From Alphaproteobacteria bacterium (lineage in GTDB: Bacteria; Pseudomonadota; Alphaproteobacteria; Sphingomonadales; Sphingomonadaceae), in NCBI GenBank assembly GCA_018823905.1, contig JAHJHL010000034.1, forward strand, positions 1 through 37,490: DNA of 37,490 nt, written 5' to 3'. The position numbers were made by a program, and so were the translations under genes. A model generated the notes under the pieces. That model was not told the origin of the DNA and ran no database searches. It saw only the letters and a list, made by a program, of their open reading frames with translations. Below, piece after piece: positions 24,818 to 31,778 of the stretch (positions are counted from its first letter, which is position 1; every line of letters begins with the position of its first letter).

Positions 24818-26953
24818 CTATGCGGCAATCACCGACTGCTGGCCGTCCAGAAACGGCGTCTCGATGCTGCGCATTGCTGGCCCTTCCCGCGTCCAATCAT
24901 CGAAGATCAACGTGATCATTCGCTCGTCGGGTCGAACTGGGCGAAGCTTGCGCTGCAGCAGCCCCATTAGCCGATCCTCATGCGTCGATACGATGATTTG
25001 GCGATGTTCACGGAAGCGGCGAAGCACGTCGACCAGTCCAAGCAAATTGATCGCGTCGAGGCTCTGGAGTGGATCATCGAGTATCGTTGCGCCAAGCTTG
25101 AGTGACGGGAGGGCAAGGTTGATTGCGAGGAACAGCGACACTGCGAATGAATTCAGTTGAGAGCTGCTCAGCAACGGACCGGCATCCTGCGGCTCAACGT
25201 CTATATCGGGGTCGCAGATGGCGACGTCGAGCTTCCCGCGTCCTCCTTTCATCGCCGCAAGCAGCTGCGTAACGCGAAACGTCGGGTGGGGGTCAATGCG
25301 ACTATAAATTCGCTGAAACAGCGGAGCGATCCGGTCGATCTGCTGCCTGGTCACTGCAAGCGAAGCATCGCGCAAACCATCGATGATATTCCCGGCAACA
25401 GCGTGCGTTTCTTCCAAGCTCGCAACACGACCCGCCGTCACACTCAGCCGCTCCGTCAAAGCTGCTCGTTCCGACTGAAGCCCTTCGCGGCGTTGCTGCT
25501 CCCCCAAACGCAGGACTTGCAGGGAGAATCCCTCTGCATCGGCCACCAACCGGGCCACTTGTTCGAGGGTCGTGTGCGCTTCAGCCTTTCGAGCATCCAG
25601 CGCTGGCTTTGCAGCGTCACCGAACGCGATTCCGAGATCCGAAAGCCGGGACGCAAAGAGAGCCCGTCGTGCATCGCGGTCCCTCTGCGCGAGGGTCAGA
25701 TCAAGCCGATCACCCTTCACTTTTTCCAATTGCCGCTGCAGTTCGCTGCGCGTGGCATTCAAAGAGCCGAGCCTGTCCTCTGAGGCCGGTTCCGAGGGTT
25801 GCGACGCAGCCGAGATCAATGCCTGAAGGTGCGCCACCGTGTGAGCGAAATCATGGCTTTGTTCGCAAACGGGGCAATGGTCGCCGAGGTCTTCAAGGGC
25901 AAGTTTTGCGAGTGTGGCTGTACGATTGGCGCGGTCGGCCGCGACGACGCGCCTTTCACGATCCTCGGACAATCGGACGATTTCGGTCTGCAGATCTTGT
26001 TCGGCGATCGAGATTTTATGCGAGAGATCCTGTTCCGCAGCCTCAAGAATTTCGACCTCGCCGGCCGCAAGCGCAGTAGAGGAGAATTCGCCGAGCTGCT
26101 CGATCAGACTTTCGGCCGTCGCCGCTTCTCGCTCCAAACGGGCCCGTTCTGCCCCTAATATCTTGAGAAACCGGTCGAGCAACGCGGCTGTACCGGGTGC
26201 TTCGTCCATTCCGATGCGAGCACGCCCCAAGAGGGTCACGGCCTTTTCGAAAGCAGCTTCGATCTGCGGCCGAGTCGCATCGCTTTGGATCGCATTGGCT
26301 TCGGCGAGGCGCGCAATCTGCTCGTCGATCTGGACTACCCGAGACTGAAGCGGGGCGATCTCGTCCTTGCGTAGAGCGGTTGTGTTGCGCGACCACAAGT
26401 TACGACTTTTTTCCAGGGCTGATTGCAATTCCAGAATGGTGCCTGCACCGATCACCTCGCTGACGAGCGCGAACCGGTCTGCAGACGTGTCGGAATCGAT
26501 GAATTGTCGGACGAGATCCTGCTGGAGGTAAACGCCGCGGGTCAGGATGCTCCCGAGAACCTTGCGCGCATCCTGGCGCTCTTCGAGATGGGGTAACAAG
26601 AGTTTGCCAATTCTCTGGTCTGCAACCGCCCCTTCGAATTCTTCGCTGCCAATGCGGAGGCGTGTCAAATTCTGCGTACCATCGGTGGAGCGCGTGACCA
26701 CAACATCGCCATTCGGGCCGGTCAGCGTAAGAGACACGCGAGCGCGCCCTTCGCGGGCGTAGAGCGAAACCGGCGAACCACGATCAGCGAAACGAGAGAT
26801 GCTTCCGGAAAGCGCCCACAATATGGCGTCGAGAAGCGAGGTCTTTCCGACTCCGTTCGCGCCTTGCAGGACGATGACATCTGCGTCGAGATCGAGCGCC
26901 ACGTGGCGAGCGAAGGCACGGAAGCCTTCGATTTCAATCGCTTTGAACCTCAT
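24818..26953 (-). CDS. lmuB: SMC/Rad50-like ATPase with zinc hook, Lamassu LmuB type
   Basis: A 711-residue SMC-family ATPase. The ATP head is split between the two ends: Walker A GANGVGKTS (31-39) near the N-terminus; ABC-signature-like LSSSQL (595-600), Walker B TILDDP (623-628), D-loop D633 and switch His658 near the C-terminus. Between them are long heptad-like coiled coils broken by a C360-P-V-C363 zinc-hook motif, the Rad50-like dimerisation apex. Size and gene order (SIR2, small protein, SMC) match LmuB/DdmC of Lamassu anti-phage or anti-plasmid systems, where the SMC complex senses foreign DNA and releases the effector. The ATG overlaps the preceding stop by four bases (ATGA). Housekeeping RecN or SbcC are unlikely given size, context and the lack of SbcD. 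Confidence 0.88.
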   Translation of the reverse strand: MRFKAIEIEGFRAFARHVALDLDADVIVLQGANGVGKTSLLDAILWALSGSISRFADRGSPVSLYAREGRARVSLTLTGPNGDVVVTRSTDGTQNLTRLRIGSEEFEGAVADQRIGKLLLPHLEERQDARKVLGSILTRGVYLQQDLVRQFIDSDTSADRFALVSEVIGAGTILELQSALEKSRNLWSRNTTALRKDEIAPLQSRVVQIDEQIARLAEANAIQSDATRPQIEAAFEKAVTLLGRARIGMDEAPGTAALLDRFLKILGAERARLEREAATAESLIEQLGEFSSTALAAGEVEILEAAEQDLSHKISIAEQDLQTEIVRLSEDRERRVVAADRANRTATLAKLALEDLGDHCPVCEQSHDFAHTVAHLQALISAASQPSEPASEDRLGSLNATRSELQRQLEKVKGDRLDLTLAQRDRDARRALFASRLSDLGIAFGDAAKPALDARKAEAHTTLEQVARLVADAEGFSLQVLRLGEQQRREGLQSERAALTERLSVTAGRVASLEETHAVAGNIIDGLRDASLAVTRQQIDRIAPLFQRIYSRIDPHPTFRVTQLLAAMKGGRGKLDVAICDPDIDVEPQDAGPLLSSSQLNSFAVSLFLAINLALPSLKLGATILDDPLQSLDAINLLGLVDVLRRFREHRQIIVSTHEDRLMGLLQRKLRPVRPDERMITLIFDDWTREGPAMRSIETPFLDGQQSVIAA

Positions 26954-27543
26954 AACCCGCCCCGATGACTATGGAGCCGATCGAGAGGGGGTTCGATAGC
27001 GCGAAAGGCGTCGACGACGACGCGCACTGAGGCCGGCTCGGCGAAGTCTTTCAGAAGGTCTGGAAGTCCTTCAAGGACATCACGGGCAGCCTCCGACGAG
27101 GCTGGTAGGCCGAGCGGCAGGAGCAAATCGAGGGTCCTTGCAACATCCGCGCTCGTGCGGAGCATGGAACCGGTCGCCACGATCTTACGCACCCGGGTGG
27201 TATCGCGCTCTATCTCAACCATTTCATGGCGATCAAGTGGTTCCCCTGCACAAAAGAGGACCAGATATCCATCCCACGCCTTCGGCGCGGACCGGGCAAG
27301 GCGGCGAGACAGGAGTTCCACGAGATCAGCCTGAGCCTCAGACCAACTCTCAACAAGTTGAGGCCATGTCTCGAACGCGACAACCGAGACTACACTGAAT
27401 TCGTCTTCCGCAAGCAGTGCATCGTCACCAACCCTGCCCACATCGGTCAAATCGCGGGCGACGCGATATTTGTTGGAAGAAAGGACCTCACCCGCCAGCG
27501 CGATCATCGTCGAAGTCTCGATCGGATTTACCTCAGGCGGCAT
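26950..27543 (-). CDS. lmuC: Lamassu middle component (LmuC/DdmB-like)
   Basis: A 197-residue, mostly helical acidic protein (many Glu/Asp and Leu; e.g. VESWSEAQADLVELLSRRLA), with no catalytic motif that I can see. It is assigned from position: between a SIR2 effector gene and a zinc-hook SMC gene, as in the three-gene form of Lamassu. The ATG at 27543 has GGAGAG seven bases upstream and overlaps the SIR2 stop by 11 bases; a longer frame from 27579 would lie deeper inside the SIR2 gene. Its end overlaps the SMC start (ATGA). The three proteins should be made as a stoichiometric complex. Confidence 0.72.
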   Translation of the reverse strand: MPPEVNPIETSTMIALAGEVLSSNKYRVARDLTDVGRVGDDALLAEDEFSVVSVVAFETWPQLVESWSEAQADLVELLSRRLARSAPKAWDGYLVLFCAGEPLDRHEMVEIERDTTRVRKIVATGSMLRTSADVARTLDLLLPLGLPASSEAARDVLEGLPDLLKDFAEPASVRVVVDAFRAIEPPLDRLHSHRGGL

Positions 27544-28939
27544 GGAGCAGCTCTCCGATGCGTTGCATGAAATCTGCATCGTTGGCCGAGATCACTGGCG
27601 TCCCGATGGGGCCGTCTATAATGTCTGCGGGGTCGGCATCGCCAACGATGTCAACATGAGACAGGTGCACAGCGCCGGGGGCGACGCCGCCGACGAGGAC
27701 AAAGTCAGGCGGTGCAACCGAATGCTCCGCGACCAGGTCACAGATGGCACGGGCGCGAGGTTCAAGAGCGGCAAGGCGGCGCACGCCACCTCCAGATGCC
27801 AAAACGAGCTGCCCGACGGTCCGGTTCTGCCGCGTCAGTACCCAAGTACCAGCGGACGTAGGTTCTGCGCTCATATCGAAATGCTGGGCGAGTTGCGCGA
27901 GCTTCAAGAGCGGTTCCGCCAGCATTTCATCATCCTCGAGCCGGTGTGGCCGATAGAGGTGCCGCGGTTCCAATGCCGCAAAGGCGCGGAGCTTGCCGAG
28001 CGCCAGCAGCGACAACGGCCCGCATCTCGAAGCGAGCCCGTCGAAGCGGTCCTGATCGGCCTGATCATGCATATTTTCCGCCAGCAGTTCCTTACCATGG
28101 GTCCGAAGCTTATGCACCTGGTCTGCTGCGATACGCTCTGCCATCTTAGCCAGAACAGCGTTCCAGCCTCCCTGAATGAATCGTTCCTCCGGAATGAGCA
28201 GCTGTTGAGCAAAATGGTTGTTCGCAAAGGCGGACACATCGGCTTGATACAACGTCTTGTTTCCGTCGAGCGCGCCTTGAATCATCTCGACGGTCGCGGT
28301 GAGCACAGGCGCTGCGGAGCCCAGGCCAACGAAAAGGATGGCTGGCGCTCCAAGCACCTGCTGCGCGACGATCTCCTCCCATTGCCCCTTCCAGCCCGCA
28401 TCGATCACGTCGGCGCGAAGAATGAGCTCACCGCTGGCGCTATTCGCGGTGCCGTGGAGATGCACGACGGCCGCCCGGACGGGCACTTGCTGACCGGATT
28501 GACTGATGACCGCTATGCTCACGCCTAGCTCGGACGCTGCATTTTGCACCGCGAGATCGAAGTTCAGCGAAAGAACGTGACTGACAACACGTTCTTCCAT
28601 CAAGGCGACCAAATACTTATATCCTGAGTTTGGCCGCGCAAGGCGCATCCGTTCGAGCGGAAATCGTTGAACGATGCTCTCTTGGCTCCCTGTCTCGTCG
28701 AAGACCAGCTGGGCTAGAGCAGAGAGATCCCGCGGATTTTCGCATTGCCCAGCTAACAGAACATTGTCGAGAACGAGCTGTCGCTCAGTCTCCTCTGACA
28801 AATCGCCCGCCAACGGCATCCCCGTCGGTGGCTCGATTGAACATCCGGCGCCAATAACAATTGCGACTTGGCCGCCGCCCGGCGCAGCCAGTGCTTGAAG
28901 CAAATCGGCGGGAATAACGACCAAAAGCCTCTCCATCAT
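27533..28939 (-). CDS. lmuA: SIR2-domain effector protein (Lamassu-Sir2 LmuA type)
   Basis: A 468-residue protein with an N-terminal SIR2 fold. Seen: the nucleotide-binding GAGCSIEPPTGMPLAGDL (about 30-47), SLNFDLAVQNA (the Asn/Asp motif of SIR2), VVHLHGTAN (the His of the HG motif) and ILFVGLGS. SIR2 domains in anti-phage systems usually consume NAD+ to stop growth of the infected cell. The C-terminal half is unassigned and may contact the SMC complex. I chose 28939 because AGGCGG lies nine bases upstream and the sequence turns conserved soon after; 14 earlier codons are open but lack a ribosome site. It is first in the operon with lmuC and lmuB. NADase activity is inferred from the family. 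Confidence 0.86.
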   Translation of the reverse strand: MMERLLVVIPADLLQALAAPGGGQVAIVIGAGCSIEPPTGMPLAGDLSEETERQLVLDNVLLAGQCENPRDLSALAQLVFDETGSQESIVQRFPLERMRLARPNSGYKYLVALMEERVVSHVLSLNFDLAVQNAASELGVSIAVISQSGQQVPVRAAVVHLHGTANSASGELILRADVIDAGWKGQWEEIVAQQVLGAPAILFVGLGSAAPVLTATVEMIQGALDGNKTLYQADVSAFANNHFAQQLLIPEERFIQGGWNAVLAKMAERIAADQVHKLRTHGKELLAENMHDQADQDRFDGLASRCGPLSLLALGKLRAFAALEPRHLYRPHRLEDDEMLAEPLLKLAQLAQHFDMSAEPTSAGTWVLTRQNRTVGQLVLASGGGVRRLAALEPRARAICDLVAEHSVAPPDFVLVGGVAPGAVHLSHVDIVGDADPADIIDGPIGTPVISANDADFMQRIGELLHAA

Positions 28940-29127
28940 CGAATTCTGCCGCCTGAATAGCGCGTATTGGCGAAGATGCACGGCTAATTGTCACTGTAGC
29001 GCGGCGCACGTCGTTGCGTACGCGCTGGTTCGGTATGAACCGATTATGAGCAGTGATTTCGCGACCAAAATAAAACGTGAGATCGGAGAATGCCCACGAT
29101 TTAGAAGCAGCGTGTTGGGTCCGGGCT
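28940..29127 (-). promoter_or_regulatory. Upstream region of the SIR2-SMC operon
   Basis: No gene is credible here. It should contain the promoter of the SIR2 operon. A perfect inverted repeat GGTTC-GGTAT-GAACC (29027-29041) lies about 90 bases before the SIR2 start and is the best candidate operator. I found no good -35/-10 pair by eye. Confidence 0.35.
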
Positions 29128-29150
29128 AAAATAAGTCGCCGTCTCCGGCG
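29128..29150 (-). terminator. Probable terminator of the ubiquitin-like operon
   Basis: On the - strand, a 5-bp GC hairpin CGCCG-GAGA-CGGCG (29150-29137) is followed by ACTTATTTT (29136-29128), about 40 bases past the DUF6527 stop. The stem is short, so it is a moderate terminator. Its position separates the ubiquitin-like operon from the SIR2 operon. Confidence 0.5.
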
Positions 29151-29188
29151 GCCCCGTCAAGCCTGCAGCGACTACAAACTACCGTTGA

Positions 29189-29587
29189 TCAGCGTCGGCC
29201 TGCTCTGCTCTTCACCCAATTCCAAATCTTACTTATCCAATGAGCTTGTGTTCTTTTGGCAAAGTGCGCTTCCCGATAAGCACGCTCATGCGATTGGCCT
29301 GCGCTAACCTCCGCGTCACTCCACTGCCTTGCCCAGCGGACTTCGCCATCTCGAATGACATAGTGCGAACGACACGGCCGCTGCCAGCTCCCCACCGATG
29401 GCCAAACCGACGGACCATTCAGACCAACTGTAACTGCCCATTCCGCGGGTCCGAGCGGTGTTCGAATTTTTTCTCCACAGCCACATGCACATAAGTGCGC
29501 TGCGGTCCCATATTTTTCGGAGACGTAAATAATGCTCGGCTCCAACACTTTCGGCATGAAATCGACTTGGCGTAGCTCAAACCTCAT
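29189..29587 (-). CDS. DUF6527 protein (predicted Ubl-processing partner)
   Basis: A 132-residue DUF6527 protein. The family pattern is clear: ISEKYG-like YVSEKYGTAAHLCACGCGEKI (21-41), LGPAEWAVT and CRSHYVIRDGEVRWA (72-86). H31, C33, C35, C37 and C72 with S74 and H75 could form a metal site or an active site. DUF6527 genes recur beside bacterial ubiquitin-like and E1 genes. As I recall, related proteins in Bub-type systems have been proposed as peptidases; I cannot verify this here. Its ATG overlaps the E1 stop by 11 bases, so it is translationally coupled. Likely role: trimming the Ubl or removing it from targets (inference). It is the last gene of the operon. Confidence 0.85.
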   Translation of the reverse strand: MRFELRQVDFMPKVLEPSIIYVSEKYGTAAHLCACGCGEKIRTPLGPAEWAVTVGLNGPSVWPSVGSWQRPCRSHYVIRDGEVRWARQWSDAEVSAGQSHERAYREAHFAKRTQAHWISKIWNWVKSRAGRR

Positions 29588-30758
29588 CGCGCTGACTCAT
29601 AACTCGCATGTCACCGATCTCGAAGAGGAGATTATAAAGGGCCTCGTCATCGACGTAAAAGCCAAGCTGTTTCTTATATAGAATAACTGCCAAGCACGCG
29701 TTCAGGGCGTTCAACTCAGCGATCTGCATATTCGTTTTATAGATATCGTCTTGGGCGTCGTGTGTGGGCACCAGCCGCATGTCGCGTACTTCATTGGCAC
29801 GATCTTTCGCGAAATGAGTGACTCGCATGCTGCCCTTGATAGGCCCGTTTCGCCGCGCCAAGCCCATGCCAACATCGATGAACGGGATGCCCTTTGCGAT
29901 TAAGAGATCAACGATTGCCGCGCGCGCAGTGCCCTTATCCACGCAGACGAAAGCGAACGTCACACCGATCAATTCGTCATGACTTCCTGAGTCGATGAAT
30001 TTTGTCTCGATTTTTAAGCCGTGCCGGAAGTTTTCATAGCGGTTTGCATAGACCTCGGCCTTCGTCATTCCGAGTTCTTCGCCCAGTAAACGGCCGGGTG
30101 ATCGGTAGGCGTTGTGAACGTGGTAACCGTCAGCATCGAAACCGCGGACTTCGCGCACCGGAGTTTTGACCATCAAATCCAGAACGTATCCGCCCGTGCC
30201 GCCGAGACCGATCACGGCGACGACTTCATCGTTGAAAGCCGCAGTCAGATCATCAATCTCCGCGCGCGCGGTCAGCATGTCCCTGAACTTGAATACACTT
30301 TCGCCTTCCGCGTTGTCGTAAGTGCGGAACGTCAAGGGCGTCACGCCATGCAGTTCTATCGCGGGTCCGGAAATGATCGTGGCGTAGCGATCGATCTTGT
30401 CGAAGAAATCGACATAACCAGCATCCGGCTTGTTCGAGAACTGCCGTTCTACGATAACGCGGGGCTCGGTATCGCTCAGGGGTACAGTATGCGGCGTATC
30501 CCCGATATTTAGTATCGGTCGTCCATCAAGATCGTGAGGTGCGCCGCCTGCAAATGACACCTGATGGTTTTTCTGCGTCACCTTCACTTCATCGACAAAC
30601 TCGAGAAGCGTGACGATCGCGCCCCATTGCAATTCACGCGCGTTGTTGAGGTAGGGGATATCCCGCACAACGAGATAATCACTGTCAAAAGTGACGGCAT
30701 ATCCCCGCTCAACCAGTCGGCGGATGTCGTCGTTATGACTGGCCAGTATCGGTAACAT
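29577..30758 (-). CDS. E1-like Ubl-activating enzyme, DUF6791 + ThiF domains
   Basis: A 393-residue E1-like adenylyltransferase. Residues 1-165 match DUF6791 (RGYAVTFDSDYLVVRDIPYLN, then SNKPDAGYVDFFDKI and IISGPAIEL). The ThiF/MoeB fold follows: ATP loop GLGGTGG (184-190), FDADGYHVHNAYRS (207-220) with the canonical Asn and Arg, K233, and VCVDKG with D274. It should adenylate the C-terminus of the Ubl encoded just upstream. Only two cysteines exist (C272 in the VCVD strand, C355 in the late helix), and neither lies in a typical E1 catalytic-Cys loop, so transfer may not be a normal thioester step. It overlaps the Ubl gene by 26 bases and the DUF6527 gene by 11. Base composition here is locally low (28 G/C in the 60 bases from 29641). 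Confidence 0.9.
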   Translation of the reverse strand: MLPILASHNDDIRRLVERGYAVTFDSDYLVVRDIPYLNNARELQWGAIVTLLEFVDEVKVTQKNHQVSFAGGAPHDLDGRPILNIGDTPHTVPLSDTEPRVIVERQFSNKPDAGYVDFFDKIDRYATIISGPAIELHGVTPLTFRTYDNAEGESVFKFRDMLTARAEIDDLTAAFNDEVVAVIGLGGTGGYVLDLMVKTPVREVRGFDADGYHVHNAYRSPGRLLGEELGMTKAEVYANRYENFRHGLKIETKFIDSGSHDELIGVTFAFVCVDKGTARAAIVDLLIAKGIPFIDVGMGLARRNGPIKGSMRVTHFAKDRANEVRDMRLVPTHDAQDDIYKTNMQIAELNALNACLAVILYKKQLGFYVDDEALYNLLFEIGDMRVMSQRDEV

Positions 30759-31002
30759 TGAATTCCATCCCGTCTTTCACCTTAACCGAAGCGCCAGGCG
30801 ACAGAATGCCCTCGTGCTTCTTCCCCTCGCCCTTGCGGTAAGTCACCGAGTAGGTGCGCTCTGGGTGTTGCGGAAAATCGGGAAATTCGAGAGTCACCAC
30901 CTGGGCATAGCTGATGTCTGCCCCTTTAGGCCATTCGTGCGGGGTTGCCTCGACGATGATCGTCACCGTCTTATCCTTCTTATCTTCAGCTTCGTTAGTC
31001 AT
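30733..31002 (-). CDS. Bacterial ubiquitin-like protein, multiubiquitin-domain type
   Basis: An 89-residue single-domain ubiquitin-like (beta-grasp) protein. It matches the multiubiquitin family: TVTIIVEATPHEWPKG (12-27), ISYAQVVTLEFP (30-41), HPERTYSVTYRKG (47-59), EGILSPGASVKVKDGMEFNV (64-83). It ends TDTGQS without a Gly-Gly tail, as in this bacterial family, so the C-terminus is either used directly or trimmed first. ATG at 31002 is preferred: GGAG lies nine bases before it. Another ATG at 31017 overlaps that ribosome site. It is second in the operon, 46 bases after the DUF2188 gene, and overlaps the E1 start. Confidence 0.9.
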   Translation of the reverse strand: MTNEAEDKKDKTVTIIVEATPHEWPKGADISYAQVVTLEFPDFPQHPERTYSVTYRKGEGKKHEGILSPGASVKVKDGMEFNVTDTGQS

Positions 31003-31048
31003 GTGCCTATTCTCCATAGCCGCGCGACACCCGCCGCCCGGCGATTAG

Positions 31049-31270
31049 TCATCCCTTCGGCGGGAAGGGGTCGTTGCCGTACGAATTCGCGTCCCGGATG
31101 CGTCCGTCCGGGCGGTGGATAATCACCTCGCCGCGTTCGCGGATCGCCGTGCTGCGCGCGGCATCGCTGGCCCCGGACTGCGTTGCGTGGGTTGACCCAA
31201 CGCGACTCGCTCCCTCGCGCCGGGTCGCCCAGCCATCCCCATGCGGGACTACATGAATCCTCTTTGACAT
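31049..31270 (-). CDS. DUF2188 domain protein, first gene of the Ubl operon
   Basis: A 73-residue DUF2188 protein: KRIHVVPHGDGWATRREG (3-20), SVGSTHATQ-like middle (SRVGSTHATQSGASDAAR), and the tail VIIHRPDGRIRDANSYGNDPFPPKG with the family's conserved NSYGNDPFPP ending. These small basic/acidic proteins have no known reaction. The ATG at 31270 follows GGAGAAGTCGA, a clear ribosome site; the open frame further upstream covers the regulatory region and was rejected. It lies 46 bases before the Ubl gene and after the - strand promoter at 31319-31347. It may be an adaptor, a DNA-binding partner or a conjugation target (speculation). Confidence 0.85.
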   Translation of the reverse strand: MSKRIHVVPHGDGWATRREGASRVGSTHATQSGASDAARSTAIRERGEVIIHRPDGRIRDANSYGNDPFPPKG

Positions 31271-31318
31271 TCGACTTCTCCTCAGCGGTTCCGCCGAGTC
31301 GACCCCCGGCACATCGAG

Positions 31319-31347
31319 GATATGGCGGCAATCACAATTGAGGTCAA
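31319..31347 (-). promoter_or_regulatory. Candidate promoter of the DUF2188-Ubl-E1-DUF6527 operon
   Basis: On the - strand, TTGACC (31347-31342), a 17-base spacer and CATATC (31324-31319). The -35 is good and the -10 weak. Transcription would start near 31312, about 40 bases before the DUF2188 ATG. The inverted repeat at 31359-31381 lies just upstream of the -35. Confidence 0.45.
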
Positions 31348-31358
31348 TAGTCACAATG

Positions 31359-31381
31359 CTATGTGATTGACATTCACATAG
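31359..31381. promoter_or_regulatory. Inverted-repeat operator between divergent operons, with + strand promoter
   Basis: A perfect 8+8 inverted repeat CTATGTGA-TTGACAT-TCACATAG. Its centre contains TTGACA (31367-31372), a consensus -35 for the + strand; GATGTT follows at 31389-31394 after 16 bases and would give a start point near 31401, 27 bases before the GTG of the XRE gene. An operator covering the -35 is typical of autorepression by an XRE protein. It also sits next to the divergent Ubl promoter, so one repressor could govern both operons. TCACAAT is repeated at 31332 and 31351. Confidence 0.65.
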
Positions 31382-31427
31382 TGTGCGTGATGTTGACATT
31401 GCCATGTGTCTGGAACAAACAGGTAAC

Positions 31428-31778
31428 GTGACCCACCCAAATCCAATCAATGTTGCCTTCGGTAGCGCCGTAGCCAAGCGGCGCGACGAGCTGGGCATGA
31501 CCCAAGCCGAGCTTTCAGGACTAACTGGCCTGTCGCGGGCTTCCATTGCCAGTATCGAGAAAGGTCGGCAGAACGTACTTCTGCATCACGTCTACGACCT
31601 TGCCCAAGCGCTCCGCTTCCGTCACGTCGGCGACCTGCTTCCAGCCCGTCCTCCCTCCCTTAGGAGGGAGGTTGAGGTGAGGGTGACACATGGCGCTATC
31701 TCAGACCGCGAGACCGCGGACGTGCTTGAGCTGATCGGGCGTTTCGTCCACACGGGTGATGCGGAAGTCCGGTCGTGA
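31428..31778 (+). CDS. XRE-family HTH transcriptional regulator
   Basis: A 116-residue Cro/CI-type regulator with the helix-turn-helix at KRRDELGMTQAELSGLTGLSRASIASIEKGRQN (split over about residues 17-49), then VYDLAQALRF. The frame is open from 31383, and another ATG is at 31404, but these overlap the promoter. The GTG at 31428 has AGGTAAC just upstream and starts before the family N-terminus (MTHPNPINVAFGSAVAKRR), so I use it. It is followed by an ImmA/IrrE protease gene with a 4-base GTGA overlap, the classical repressor/anti-repressor-protease pair. The inverted repeat at 31359-31381 is its likely binding site. Confidence 0.88.
   Translation: MTHPNPINVAFGSAVAKRRDELGMTQAELSGLTGLSRASIASIEKGRQNVLLHHVYDLAQALRFRHVGDLLPARPPSLRREVEVRVTHGAISDRETADVLELIGRFVHTGDAEVRS

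Noticed and set aside
27470-28528. A 352-codon + strand open frame over the SIR2 gene
   Set aside because: The - strand SIR2 protein has clear GAG, SLNFD and HGT motifs; the + frame has none.
24818-28939. Wadjet, Septu or SbcCD as the identity of the SMC-like operon
   Set aside because: No JetA/B/D-like genes, no HNH partner and no SbcD nuclease are present; SIR2 plus small helical protein plus zinc-hook SMC fits Lamassu best.
21708-31270. BREX or DISARM system, given methylase and ATPase genes in a row
   Set aside because: No PglZ, BrxL or BrxC-like, DrmA/B helicase or phospholipase D genes are visible, and the methylase is a stand-alone gamma-class enzyme.
31359-31381. CRP-type site, because of TGTGA...TCACA
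   Set aside because: The spacing is seven bases, not six, the repeat extends to 8+8, and it covers the -35 of an XRE gene, so an XRE operator is the better reading.
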